Positions 27,467 through 37,623 of a stretch of 64,000 nt of DNA are shown here, in pieces. The stretch's first letter is position 1, and each line of letters opens with the position of its first letter. Both the position numbers and the translations under genes were made by a program. This stretch comes from Bacillota bacterium (lineage in GTDB: Bacteria; Bacillota; Clostridia; Peptostreptococcales; Anaerovoracaceae). Location of the stretch: NCBI GenBank assembly GCA_029239605.1, contig JARBUO010000020.1, positions 1-64,000 of the forward strand, written 5' to 3'. A model generated the notes under the pieces. The model was not told the origin of the DNA, did not search any database, and saw nothing but the letters and a program-made list of their open reading frames with translations.

Positions 27467-28327
27467 TTATTTGTATCGTTTTCTTTTCCTCCCGCTGAGG
27501 ATTTCAATATACCTGTCTGTTTCTTTAAACATATGAATATTATTCAGAATAAAAGGCTGAAGATGGTAGAACCCTTCGATTCGACGCTGGTTCTCAGGGT
27601 TTCCATAATACTCCGTGATCATTTCCTCCATCACCGGAATATCTTCTGCAAGCTCCTCATAAAGTGCATCTTCCGAACCTGCAGCCAGCGCAATGGTTTT
27701 CATTCGATGAGAAAACCGGCCTCTTTCAATATCTCCATGAATGTCATCGATAATTGCTTTTATTTCATCCGGAAAATCAATATCACTCATCTCATCCAGT
27801 TTGCTGATCAAGTCGTTCCATGCGTTTGCTTTTTCTTCTGTATCCAGAGGTCCATTTAGTTCGTCATGATACAAGATCGCACAGAGCTTCCCCAACGTTC
27901 CTGGGAATGATTGCTCAAGCTCTTTTACAAGATATCCGGGATTTAATTGATTGCGATCGGACTTTAGTCCCAGCTCATTCATCATCTCGAGTGTAAAGTC
28001 GCGTTCATCAATATTTCTAACAATCAATTCATTTAAGATTCTTTTGTTGTGATAGAGAACATTCATACGATGATTGGTTTCAATCAGCTGCTCCACAAGG
28101 AGTTCTCTCATGGTTACCGATTGATTCAGCAGTCCTGCAATGGATTTGATCGGTACATCCAATCTGCGAAGAATGTTAATCCTGATCAGTCTGCGCACAT
28201 CTTTTTCGTTATAAATACGGTAATTGTTACCGGGTATTTTCATGGGATGAATTAACCCTTCATTTTCATAATAATAGATCGCCTTTTTTGTCAGGCCGGT
28301 TGCTTTCATTACCTCATTGATTTTCAT
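27467..28327 (-). CDS. MerR-family transcriptional regulator
   Basis: MKINEVMKATGLTKKAIYYYENEGLIHPMKIPGNNYRIYNEKDVRRLIRINILRRLDVPIKSI. Confidence 0.92.
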   Translation of the reverse strand: MKINEVMKATGLTKKAIYYYENEGLIHPMKIPGNNYRIYNEKDVRRLIRINILRRLDVPIKSIAGLLNQSVTMRELLVEQLIETNHRMNVLYHNKRILNELIVRNIDERDFTLEMMNELGLKSDRNQLNPGYLVKELEQSFPGTLGKLCAILYHDELNGPLDTEEKANAWNDLISKLDEMSDIDFPDEIKAIIDDIHGDIERGRFSHRMKTIALAAGSEDALYEELAEDIPVMEEMITEYYGNPENQRRIEGFYHLQPFILNNIHMFKETDRYIEILSGRKRKRYK

Positions 28328-28347
28328 TGCATCATCTCCTTAGCCCA

Positions 28348-28378
28348 AATATAAAATATACCCTAAGGGAATAGTCAA
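28348..28378 (-). promoter_or_regulatory. MerR-type promoter with 19-bp spacer and central dyad
   Basis: Minus strand TTGACT-ATTCCCTTAGGGTATATTT(19)-TATATT; CCCTTAGGG dyad between -35 and -10. Confidence 0.65.
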
Positions 28379-28719
28379 GTGATATTTTCGATGCAGCATA
28401 AGAACAACAATGTCTTTCAGATCTCCAAAAGTTTTTCGCGGGTAAAATACATGGCATATCCTCATCACGTCCGGCATATATTAGAAATCGGTTGTCCTTC
28501 AGGCCCTCTTGTATTTTAAGCCGGAAAGGGAGTGGTGATCTTGGATGAAAAGGATCAGGCCTTCGAGCTGTCGGATGAGGTAATTGATGAATGCCTCATT
28601 CTGCTTTAATTATTGGACACAGCTAATTTCAGGATTGCTGCCGGTATTCCCGGCGGCTTTTTCTTTGAGAATCTTCATTCATTATAATTTGGTCCGCCTG
28701 CAGGGTCAAATCGAAAAGA

Positions 28720-28748
28720 AAACCGCCGGTTTCTTTGTACCGGCGGTC
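28720..28748 (-). terminator. rho-independent terminator of the chemoreceptor gene
   Basis: ACCGCCGGTACAAAGAAACCGGCGGTTTTCTTTTC on minus strand. Confidence 0.85.
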
Positions 28749-28761
28749 GATCCTGTTAATC

Positions 28762-31700
28762 TCAATACTTGTCATAGCCCTTTTCGTCAAGGAATATTCT
28801 CTGTTCAAAGGAAGGTTCCGGCTTAAAGCTCTGATTTGTTTCCGGGAGGTTCGGGATTCCAAAGTTAGATTTCAGCTCTTTTCTCAGCTGAAATCTGCCC
28901 ATCATCTGCTTCAGCAGCTCGGCCTGGCTGGATAATTCTTCACTGGCAGCTGCACTCTCTTCTGCGGTAGCAGAATTGTTTTGAACCACCATTGAAACCT
29001 GCTCAATGCCCTTGTTAATCTGCGCAATTCCTGTGGCCTGTTCATTGGAAGCAGCAGCGATATTTTCCACAATGCCTGCTGCCTTCTCGATTCCTTCCAC
29101 AATTTCACCGAGAGCCGCGGCGGTTTCGTCTGCAATCTTTGTCCCGGCCTGTACCTTCTGAATAGATCCTTCAATGAGGCCCGTGGTCTCTCTTGCTGCC
29201 TCAGCACTTCTGGCGGCGAGATTTCTTACCTCTTCTGCAACCACTGCAAATCCTTTCCCGTGCTGACCTGCTCTGGCGGCCTCTACCGCAGCATTCAGTG
29301 CCAGAATATTGGTCTGGAAAGCAATATCATCGATGACCTTGATAATTCTGGATATGCTTGCTGAGGAATCACTGATTTCAACCATGGATTTCAGCATGCT
29401 GCGCATCTGCTCATTTCCTCTGATGGCGTTATTTTTTGCGTCAGCCGCCAACTCATTGGCCTCGTTTGCATCAATGGCATTCTGTCTCGTCTGCGATGCA
29501 ATCTCTGCAATGGAAGCTGTTAATTCTTCAATGGAGCTGGCCTGCTCAGTGGAGCCCTGAGAAAGCGTCTGACTTCCGTCAGAGACCTGCCTTGATCCGG
29601 AGGCAACTTGCTCTGCAGCTTCATTGATATCCCCCATAACCTCACTCAGGGTGGATAAAATGTGGTTCAGTGATTTCTTGATTTCTATAAAATCTCCCCG
29701 ATAATCCGCTGTAATGGAGAGGTTCAGATTCCCATCTGCCATCTGTGTCAGTACACCGGAGATTTCACTCACGTAACTTTGAATGATCTGTATGGTTTCA
29801 TTGAGGGTATTCTTAAGAACTGCGTGATCTCCTTTGTAGTCTCCTCTTACACTGGAGCTGAGATTTCCATGAGAGATTTCTTTTAACACGGTCAATGCTT
29901 CGTCCACAGGAGCAATCACTGCGTTGAGGGTATGATTAATTCCATCGATTACCCTTGCATACTCACCTTTGAATTTTGCAGAATCGCCTCTGGTGCTGAG
30001 CTTGCCCTCAATGGCAGCAAAAGACAACATTGAAGTTTCTTCTACAAGTGCATTGATATTCTCAAGCATTACAATAATAGCCGGCATCAATGCATCGTTT
30101 TCACTGCGTTTTCCGATTGCCTTGAATTCCGGCAGCTGTTTCAGATCCCCTGCTGCGATATTATTCAATGCATCAATGATTGTATTAATACGCTCCGATA
30201 CCATATTGACCGAATCAGCAATTTCTGCATAGATTCCCTGATGAACGCCCTCAACCTTTCGGGTAAAATCGTTATACTTCATTGCTCCAAGGACATCTCT
30301 GCCCTCAGCCAGTCCGCCGAGCCCATCAATACAGGAATTGATGCTGTTCTTGATATCATCAAAATCACCGTAATAAACTGCCGTGATTCTTTCCGGAATT
30401 TCACCCTTTCCTATCTTATCCATGCAGGATGCAGCAACCCGAAGCGGATTCACGACCGAATCCAGCGCGCCGTTTACACCGCCCACAATGCGCGAGTAAG
30501 AGCCTTTCAGCTTGCTGATGTCTGCTCTGTATGAAAGAGTTCCGTCTGCCGCTGCACCCGTTAGATCTTCTATTTCAGAAAGCAGCGTATTCAATGATTC
30601 CCGCACCATATTCAGGTGATTAATCAATATACCATAGTCACCCTGATATGTATTGTTCAGTTCCTTCAGTTCTTCGCCGTTTGCCATCTGCTCAATAAAT
30701 GACAGTGCTATATTTAGCGGCTCAACAATTGCATCCAGCGTGTTATTAAATCCAGAAATGATATCCTGATAACCACCGTTAAAACGTTCCGTATTTCCTC
30801 TGAGAGAAAGGTTTCCTTCCGCCGCACCGCATGTAAGAGTTTCTGCCTCTGTGACCAGGTTTTTTAACTCCATAACCACTCGGCTCATGCTCTTAGACAG
30901 GATATCTGCTTCTGATTTCGGAATAATTTCGATGGACAGATCTCCTTCTGAGATCTTCCTTGCATGTTCCGACTGCTCTCTGATGTTGTCTATAATCTTT
31001 TCAAAGGCATCCGTTAAGACACCGACTTCGTCCTGCGATGTTCTGATCAGCTTGATGCCTGTATCTCCCACAGCCAATCTTTCGGCAGCAGCAGTCAACG
31101 CTACGATAGGCTTTGAAATACGCTTTCCGGTCAGGTATGCTGCAAGGGTGCCCAGTGCAATTACAGCGAGAGCAGTGATGATAACCGTTATTAGCAGATC
31201 TTTCATCAACCGTTCATTCTCCGCTTTGAAACCATCGGAAAGAGCCTGTATATTGTCGATATAGTTCCCAGTTCCGATTTCCCACTGAAACGGCTCAAAC
31301 AGCTGAGCATAGCCCCGTTTCAACGATGCTTCCTCTTCGCCTGGCTTGGGGAAATAATAATCCAGATAACCGCCGCCTTCCTTTGCGAGTTTGATAAATT
31401 CCTTGATTACATATTTTCCGTTTACATCCTGGAACTCAATTCTGCTGGTTCCCTCCGTTTCATTACCCAGAAGCACTATATTTTCCCCTTCCAGGGTGTC
31501 TGCCCAAAAATAGCCGTTTTCTCCGTACTTCATGTCACGCAGGGTATCAGCACCAAGTTTCTTTGCCTCCTCCAGCGTTATTTCGCCCCTCTCATATCTG
31601 CCATAGACGTGTCCCAGCATGGTCACAGCACTTTCTACTTCAGATTTGATCAGAACATCATAATCATCATTCAACACTTCGTTGATCGCCTGCAGATTTT

Positions 31701-31818
31701 CATTGGACTGCTTCAGCAAGTTATAGGTAAAAATTCCTCCAACCGCAAGCACCGAAATAGCAGTGATCAAGACAGCACTGATGATAATCTTTGTACTGAT
31801 CTTATTGATCTTTCCCAT
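28762..31818 (-). CDS. methyl-accepting chemotaxis protein with Cache sensor and multiple HAMP-like repeats
   Basis: [16 protein letters not shown]; single-Cache-like [21 protein letters not shown]; repeated HAMP-like units; MCP signature [46 protein letters not shown]. Confidence 0.93.
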   Translation of the reverse strand: MGKINKISTKIIISAVLITAISVLAVGGIFTYNLLKQSNENLQAINEVLNDDYDVLIKSEVESAVTMLGHVYGRYERGEITLEEAKKLGADTLRDMKYGENGYFWADTLEGENIVLLGNETEGTSRIEFQDVNGKYVIKEFIKLAKEGGGYLDYYFPKPGEEEASLKRGYAQLFEPFQWEIGTGNYIDNIQALSDGFKAENERLMKDLLITVIITALAVIALGTLAAYLTGKRISKPIVALTAAAERLAVGDTGIKLIRTSQDEVGVLTDAFEKIIDNIREQSEHARKISEGDLSIEIIPKSEADILSKSMSRVVMELKNLVTEAETLTCGAAEGNLSLRGNTERFNGGYQDIISGFNNTLDAIVEPLNIALSFIEQMANGEELKELNNTYQGDYGILINHLNMVRESLNTLLSEIEDLTGAAADGTLSYRADISKLKGSYSRIVGGVNGALDSVVNPLRVAASCMDKIGKGEIPERITAVYYGDFDDIKNSINSCIDGLGGLAEGRDVLGAMKYNDFTRKVEGVHQGIYAEIADSVNMVSERINTIIDALNNIAAGDLKQLPEFKAIGKRSENDALMPAIIVMLENINALVEETSMLSFAAIEGKLSTRGDSAKFKGEYARVIDGINHTLNAVIAPVDEALTVLKEISHGNLSSSVRGDYKGDHAVLKNTLNETIQIIQSYVSEISGVLTQMADGNLNLSITADYRGDFIEIKKSLNHILSTLSEVMGDINEAAEQVASGSRQVSDGSQTLSQGSTEQASSIEELTASIAEIASQTRQNAIDANEANELAADAKNNAIRGNEQMRSMLKSMVEISDSSASISRIIKVIDDIAFQTNILALNAAVEAARAGQHGKGFAVVAEEVRNLAARSAEAARETTGLIEGSIQKVQAGTKIADETAAALGEIVEGIEKAAGIVENIAAASNEQATGIAQINKGIEQVSMVVQNNSATAEESAAASEELSSQAELLKQMMGRFQLRKELKSNFGIPNLPETNQSFKPEPSFEQRIFLDEKGYDKY

Positions 31819-32069
31819 TTTCTTCTCCTTCTCTAATACAAACAAATACAAATAATACCTTTTGACGAAACATCAAAAACATATCCGTCATTTATAGGTG
31901 TATTTATTTATCGTACTGTAGAAGCAAAACTTTAGCATCTTCAAATATTTACCAAATACATGAATGTGCAATCCATAGCAAACCAGACTTAGGATAGCAA
32001 TGAAAATATTGCTTCTCATATAACTTTTAAATTGGGTTACCTTATGAATGAAGGGAAGGTGATGTTTTC

Positions 32070-32288
32070 ATGAAAGATACATCGATTGAAACTCCACCCG
32101 AACACTTAAACGACCTTAAGGTCGAATTCGCCAATGAAACCGGATCAGATATGTCTCAGTATAACAAGATGGACAAGGCCAATTTAACTTCACGGCAAAA
32201 CGGTTATGTAGGAGGCTATATCGGCGGAATCATGACGAAAAAGCTTACAGATATGGCAAAAGCGCAGCTTAATGGTAACAAATTTTAA
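32070..32288 (+). CDS. alpha/beta-type small acid-soluble spore protein (SASP)
   Basis: VEFANETGS...LTSRQNGYVGGYIGGIMTKKLTDMAKAQLNG matches the alpha/beta SASP layout. Confidence 0.82.
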   Translation: MKDTSIETPPEHLNDLKVEFANETGSDMSQYNKMDKANLTSRQNGYVGGYIGGIMTKKLTDMAKAQLNGNKF

Positions 32289-32310
32289 TGATGATGTAAG
32301 CTAATTATAA

Positions 32311-32341
32311 GAAGCCGGCAGAAATTCTTCTGCCGGCTTTA
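32311..32341 (+). terminator. rho-independent terminator of the SASP gene
   Basis: GAAGCCGGCAGAAATTCTTCTGCCGGCTTT. Confidence 0.85.
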
Positions 32342-32357
32342 TCCATTTTATCAGCCT

Positions 32358-33029
32358 TTACTTATTTAAGAGGATAAGCGGATTAATTCGGGAGTTCTGA
32401 TTCGCAGTTTGTCTTACTTCAAAGTGGAGGTGCCGGCCTGTGCTTCGGCCCGGATAGGGATCTACCCCAGGCTCTCCACCTTCCAGTCCGATTGTTTGTC
32501 CCTGCACGACCCGCTCCCCTTCTTTGACATAGGAGTGGGCAAGGTGTGCACTTAAAGTATAGAAACCGTCATCATGTTGAATTAATAGATACAGTCCGTA
32601 ACTTTTTTTGTCGATCTGCATTCGTTCCACAGTTCCATCGGCAATGGAAATAATCGGATCGTTCTTTCCAGTACTAATATCAATCCCTCCGTGAAAATCA
32701 TCCTCACCGTTAAGAACTCGCCCGCCATATTGGCAAGTAACCGTTCCGTTTAAAGGCCACGGATATGTTCTGATTCTACTCATTGGGGAACTATCAATGA
32801 TTGGAATTCCATTATAATACGCAATGTTTTCTTGTAATACGTCAATACGCTTTCCTTCATCCCTATAAAATAGGCTTGATCGAATCTCAGCTGGCGCAGT
32901 TAAGATAGAAATTGCTGCTCCAAAAACGATACCAAAGAAAATTATGACCGCAACAATCACATAAGAAATCATTTTTCTTCTTTTTCTGCTTCGTGTCAAG
33001 ATCATCGCGAATCTTTCAAATACATTCAT
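32358..33029 (-). CDS. M23-family metallopeptidase (LytM-like)
   Basis: DDFHGGIDISTGKNDPIISIADGTVERM...SAHLAHSYVKEGERVVQGQTIG...TGRHLHFEVR. Confidence 0.9.
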   Translation of the reverse strand: MNVFERFAMILTRSRKRRKMISYVIVAVIIFFGIVFGAAISILTAPAEIRSSLFYRDEGKRIDVLQENIAYYNGIPIIDSSPMSRIRTYPWPLNGTVTCQYGGRVLNGEDDFHGGIDISTGKNDPIISIADGTVERMQIDKKSYGLYLLIQHDDGFYTLSAHLAHSYVKEGERVVQGQTIGLEGGEPGVDPYPGRSTGRHLHFEVRQTANQNSRINPLILLNK

Positions 33030-33220
33030 TAATAGAATCCTCTCCGCTTACATGCAGAGCCGTTATTTCCCTTATTCCGTGCGGGTAATTCAAGTAATTT
33101 CCCGCTTGTTATCGATGCCATGGAATCCATGGATATTTTCAGGCTCAATGATAGAGCATATTATTGACTTTGTAAGGATATGCTCCTTTTGTGATAAGAA
33201 AGGGTACCGTCACGTGGAAT

Positions 33221-33277
33221 TGGACAAAAAAACTTGCCGAGATGGCAAAGCAACAAATTGCGAATAGGACACTTTAA
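33221..33277 (+). pseudogene. C-terminal remnant of an alpha/beta SASP gene
   Basis: Frame from 33221 reads W-TKKLAEMAKQQIANRTL*, matching the SASP C-terminus (compare MTKKLTDMAKAQLNG at 32070); followed by a SASP-like terminator; no intact N-terminus upstream. Confidence 0.65.
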
Positions 33278-33283
33278 ATAATT

Positions 33284-33315
33284 AACCGGCAGATACAAAT
33301 CTGCCGGCTTTTATT
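33284..33315 (+). terminator. rho-independent terminator following the SASP remnant
   Basis: AACCGGCAGATACAAATCTGCCGGCTTTTA. Confidence 0.8.
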
Positions 33316-33322
33316 TGAGCTG

Positions 33323-33463
33323 CTATAGTCCTGACTTTCTTTTTTTTCTTTGCAGATTCACCTCTGCTTGTGCGTTCCTTTTTCTTTTGCGGCAAGTCTC
33401 ACAGACTGCATTGCTTTCGCTGGGTTTTAATTGACATCCGCACTGTTTGCATTTTTTTATCAT
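33323..33463 (-). CDS. unannotated 46-aa zinc-ribbon-like small protein
   Basis: MIKKCKQCGCQLKPSESNAVCETCRKRKRNAQAEVNLQRKKRKSGL*; two CxxC knuckles and a basic tail; below the ORF-track cutoff. Confidence 0.65.
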   Translation of the reverse strand: MIKKCKQCGCQLKPSESNAVCETCRKRKRNAQAEVNLQRKKRKSGL

Positions 33464-33478
33464 GAGAATCTCCATCCC

Positions 33479-35788
33479 CTACAAAATCTCTTTATTAAAA
33501 TGTCCTCTTGTGTCTGTTTCCTGGTTAAAAACAGCTTTATCCACCCTGCCATTTAATTTGCCTAAGGCCTGATGAATGGTTTTTACGACCTGCTCTTTTG
33601 ATTCAACTGTAAAGTTTAATCTGAATGCCTCGATTCCTTTTATGCTTGGCAGCTCATCCAAAAGATTCAGCGTCTTCCCATTCAGAATCGTCGTTGTACA
33701 ATCCTCATGGGTTATGACAGGGAACGTACCATGCTCATCTTTTAACTCATAGCCCGACCTTTTGCAGCTACCGCATTGATTCATTTTTTTCAGCGGGCAA
33801 TATTTTGTAACCATCAAAGGTGCCTTACCATACACAATCATCTCTAGTGCAGGATAGCCGTCATTTTCTTTATAATAAGCATTGATTAAATCATCAATCT
33901 GTTTCTTATTCAATTCATAAGATAACGTGACTCGTTTCGCACCCAGCCGATATAATTCATAGCAACTGGCAGCATTGACAACATTGAGAGAATAGTCCGT
34001 AACAAAAGGATTCGTATTTCTGTAGTGATAGATTCCGCCATATCCTCCGATTAGCAACTTCCCTTCTTTTTCCTTATATTCATTCTGGTTTCTTCTGACA
34101 ACGTTTTCAAAATAGATTTCCTGAACTCCACAGCTCACGCAAGCATCATACTGCTCCTTTGTCGATACGGAAGCCGTAAGGTATGTTTTTTGGGGCGCAA
34201 AGCTTATTTTTTCTTTTGCTGTCAAAGCCTTTGTTCTGTTCTTTTTGCTGTTAAGCTTTAAGTCATATAAGCCCTGTACAATCTCTCTTCTTGCTGCATT
34301 TAACAGTTTCGCTGGAATAAACGCATTACATTCCTCAAACTCCACATGATTCAGTTCGAATATCGTATCATTCAATCTTGAAAACTGCTTGATTACCTGG
34401 TCTTTTGTTGTTGGATTATTAATTGCTTCGCCGAGCTCTTCCTCGCTTTCATATAAATATTGAAAGCCTAAGCCCTCAGCATCTATGATGAGCTTTGAAC
34501 CCGGATATGCATAGACTCTGATATCGAGTTTAAAACGCTTAAATTCTTTTTCCAGTGAGGTTTCTAACTCTTTGTAATAGGAATAATCCTTCGTGATATA
34601 TACGATATCGCCCTTTGACACCTTTTCTTTGATTTTGATATAGCACACATCATCAGCTCTGTTAATTAAATTGCCATCTTTATCGTACAGTTTTACAGCG
34701 GTTAAATTCACATCTTCATTGCTATGACTGATTCTGATGATATCGTTTTGATTTAAGGTACGTGTAAGGGTTATTTCAACCATGTCTTTCACGATCTTGC
34801 TGATTCTGCCGACTTCATAACCAAAATTATTTGGTCTTACAATGTTGGTAATGTCTTTCTTATCCTCGTGAAACAGATATCCTTTCGTAAAGGTTCTGTT
34901 AAAAGTTTTGTTCAGATTTTCTTTATCTTCTTCGGTTATTGTATGATCTAAGGCCATGCGATATTTTGATACTACATTGGCAACATATGCCGGCTCTTTC
35001 ATTCGGCCTTCTATTTTTAAAGAATCAATTTCTTTTAAGTCATCGATATATTCGATCGTGTTTAAGTCCTTCGTAGATAGAATATAGTTTTTCCCCAAAG
35101 AGGTACCTGCCGTCTTATCAATCAGTTCATACTCCTTACGACAGGAGCCAACACATCTTCCGCGATTTCCGCTTCGGTAACCTATCAGTCCCGACATGAG
35201 ACAGTTTCCGGAATAAGATACACATAAGGCACCGTGAACAAAAATTTCTAAAGGTATTTTCGCACTTCTTTTGATCTCTTTTACTTTTTCAATCTCAAGC
35301 TCACGGGCTAGAACGACTCTGTTCGCACCAAGTTCTTTCAATAATAAAGTTCCGTCTAAATCGTCGATTCCCATTTGCGTGGAGCAATGAACTTCCATAT
35401 CGAGAAAGTGATTCACCACGTAATCGAAAGCAGCCAGGTCCTGGACGATAATACCGTCAACACCGATTTCATTTAATTCGTTCATCTGCTCTTTCATCTC
35501 TAAAACTTCGTTTTCGAAAACGATGGTGTTCATTGTTACATAGATCTTTACATTCCGGAGGTGCGCGTATGTGACAGCCTCTTTTAACGATTCGAAATCA
35601 AAATTAGATGAGTATGCACGTGCACCAAATTTTTGCATTCCTAAGTATATTGCATCACAACCATTAGAAATTGCAGCTTTTAAAGCTTCCATATCACAAC
35701 CATTAGAAATTGCAGCTTTTAAAGCTTCCATATTTCCCGCTGGAGCTAATAATTCAGTCATTTTTTCCTCCATACTACTATTCTGCAC
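33479..35788 (-). CDS. peptidase U32 family protein with C-terminal extension
   Basis: MTELLAPAGNMEALKAAISNG...HGALCVSYSGNCLMSGLIGYRSGNRGRCVGSCRKEY. Confidence 0.92.
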   Translation of the reverse strand: MQNSSMEEKMTELLAPAGNMEALKAAISNGCDMEALKAAISNGCDAIYLGMQKFGARAYSSNFDFESLKEAVTYAHLRNVKIYVTMNTIVFENEVLEMKEQMNELNEIGVDGIIVQDLAAFDYVVNHFLDMEVHCSTQMGIDDLDGTLLLKELGANRVVLARELEIEKVKEIKRSAKIPLEIFVHGALCVSYSGNCLMSGLIGYRSGNRGRCVGSCRKEYELIDKTAGTSLGKNYILSTKDLNTIEYIDDLKEIDSLKIEGRMKEPAYVANVVSKYRMALDHTITEEDKENLNKTFNRTFTKGYLFHEDKKDITNIVRPNNFGYEVGRISKIVKDMVEITLTRTLNQNDIIRISHSNEDVNLTAVKLYDKDGNLINRADDVCYIKIKEKVSKGDIVYITKDYSYYKELETSLEKEFKRFKLDIRVYAYPGSKLIIDAEGLGFQYLYESEEELGEAINNPTTKDQVIKQFSRLNDTIFELNHVEFEECNAFIPAKLLNAARREIVQGLYDLKLNSKKNRTKALTAKEKISFAPQKTYLTASVSTKEQYDACVSCGVQEIYFENVVRRNQNEYKEKEGKLLIGGYGGIYHYRNTNPFVTDYSLNVVNAASCYELYRLGAKRVTLSYELNKKQIDDLINAYYKENDGYPALEMIVYGKAPLMVTKYCPLKKMNQCGSCKRSGYELKDEHGTFPVITHEDCTTTILNGKTLNLLDELPSIKGIEAFRLNFTVESKEQVVKTIHQALGKLNGRVDKAVFNQETDTRGHFNKEIL
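35654..35731. repeat. perfect 39-bp tandem duplication inside the U32 gene
   Basis: ATCACAACCATTAGAAATTGCAGCTTTTAAAGCTTCCAT twice (35654-35692, 35693-35731); duplicates MEALKAAISNGCD in frame. Confidence 0.97.
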
Positions 35789-37514
35789 TAAGTATTTCCA
35801 ACTGGTTGCAAAGTTTTTCTACAGTTGCGAGTTCATTCTTTTGAAAGGCTAATGTAATTTTGGCTTCTAATTCTTGTTTTTTCTTGTCTATCTCCAAATA
35901 CTTCTGATCAAAATATTTGTCATAAACCATCTTACGGAAAGAACGTGTACGCATACGCCGAATCGTATTATCTTCTACAAGTAAAACGTAATCAGCACAA
36001 TTCGCTACAAGATAGAAATCGTGGCTTACCATGAGTACCGCCCCTTTATATTCGGAAATGGCTCTTTCCATAGCCATTTGTGCGTAAAGATCCAAATGGC
36101 TGGTCGGCTCATCGAGTATAAGAAGCTCTGCATTGGTATTTGCAATCATCGCAATTTGGAGTAAATTCTTTTCTCCGCCGGATAACTGACCTGCCTTCTG
36201 CTTCAAGGTATCACCTTCCAAACAATAGTTTCCGAGATACTCACGGATGCTTTCTCTTGTCTCAAACCCTGAGTTTTCCATAACCTCATATACCGTTTTT
36301 GTTTCATCCATATTCTCGCCCTGAAGCTGAGATAAACACGCATAGCTTGTATTCTCATCGATATGGATGGAGGGGTGGTTATTCTTTAAGATATCGCGGA
36401 TTAACGTCGTTTTTCCTGTACCATTCGCACCAACCATGGCTACTTTTTCACCGGCCAGCAATTCAAAATTGATCTGTTCCAATAAACTTTCATCAAATGA
36501 AACATGATAATCTGTAATGCTTAAAACCGTATGCTCTGTGATAGCTTCTATTTCCGGAAGTTCAATCTTTGGCTCACGAAGTTCAATAAAAGGTGTCTTA
36601 ATTTGTCTTGCAAGTAACCGGTCAAGCTGTGTTTGCTTTGCATTTACAGCACTTCCAATAACAGGATTGACCATGATCGTAGCTCTTCTTCGCAAAATAT
36701 CAACCATTTTCTCAGTACGTTCAATTTCTTCCTGTTCGGAGGTACTCTGAAGTTTCAGTTTTAATTTTTCCTTTAGTTGGGCACAACGATATTCTGTATA
36801 ATTACCGTCATATTCCTGAATATCACCGTTCTCTAAATGTAAGATCTTGTTAAAACAGTGATTCAATAAATATCTATTATGTGTAATAACTAATAATGTG
36901 CCATGATACCCATTCATTAACTGACAAAGTCTATTTAAATTGCCGAAATCAAGAAATACGTCCGGTTCGTCCAAAACAAGAAGATTTGGAGATAACAACA
37001 TTTCTCTCATAATCTGAAGTAATTTATACTCTCCACCACTAAGTTGGGATAATTTTGTTTCTTCTAATTCACGCATACCTGCTACAGATAACTGTTTACG
37101 GATATTGTTTGCATAATGATCTCCGTCCATGGCCTCAAAGGCATCTAAAAGAGCCTGATATTTCTCAAATAACGGCGCTGCATCCTCAGCCACTGCCATT
37201 TCTTCACACACAGCAACTGTCGCTTGCTGATTTTCCACGAATCTCTCGCTTAGATATTCAAAAACAGTGCATTCCTGCTCTTTATCTCTCACAGCAAACT
37301 GGCTGGCATAACCAATACGGCAACGTTCATCTTTGATGATCTTTCCATCGTACAAATACTGATCCGGATGAATGATCATATCAACAAGCGTTGATTTTCC
37401 AACACCATTGCTTCCGATAAAAGCGCAATGCTGCCCCATATTTAATGTAAACGAAACCTCTTTATATAAATCTTTCGCAGGAAAACCAAAAGAAAGTTTT
37501 TCTACTTGAATCAT
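35778..37514 (-). CDS. ABC-F family ATP-binding protein
   Basis: Two ABC domains (GSNGVGKSTLVD, LSGGEYKLLQIMREMLLSPNLLVLDEPDVFLD; GANGTGKTTLI, LSGGEKNLLQIAMIANTNAELLILDEPTSHLD), no TM. Confidence 0.92.
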   Translation of the reverse strand: MIQVEKLSFGFPAKDLYKEVSFTLNMGQHCAFIGSNGVGKSTLVDMIIHPDQYLYDGKIIKDERCRIGYASQFAVRDKEQECTVFEYLSERFVENQQATVAVCEEMAVAEDAAPLFEKYQALLDAFEAMDGDHYANNIRKQLSVAGMRELEETKLSQLSGGEYKLLQIMREMLLSPNLLVLDEPDVFLDFGNLNRLCQLMNGYHGTLLVITHNRYLLNHCFNKILHLENGDIQEYDGNYTEYRCAQLKEKLKLKLQSTSEQEEIERTEKMVDILRRRATIMVNPVIGSAVNAKQTQLDRLLARQIKTPFIELREPKIELPEIEAITEHTVLSITDYHVSFDESLLEQINFELLAGEKVAMVGANGTGKTTLIRDILKNNHPSIHIDENTSYACLSQLQGENMDETKTVYEVMENSGFETRESIREYLGNYCLEGDTLKQKAGQLSGGEKNLLQIAMIANTNAELLILDEPTSHLDLYAQMAMERAISEYKGAVLMVSHDFYLVANCADYVLLVEDNTIRRMRTRSFRKMVYDKYFDQKYLEIDKKKQELEAKITLAFQKNELATVEKLCNQLEILSAE

Positions 37515-37623
37515 TTTTGTTATCCTCTATTCTAAAAAATTTTGTCAAGGAAGCGCTGATTTAATGAAAGGCGCACAGATGGTTTGCCGATCAGATGAGC
37601 ACACGGAATTAATGAGCGCATCC

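Noticed and set aside
33052-33267. 71-aa ORF MQSRYFPYSVRV...KKTCRDGKATNCE
   Set aside because: Wrong frame relative to the SASP C-terminal remnant; no recognisable family or RBS.
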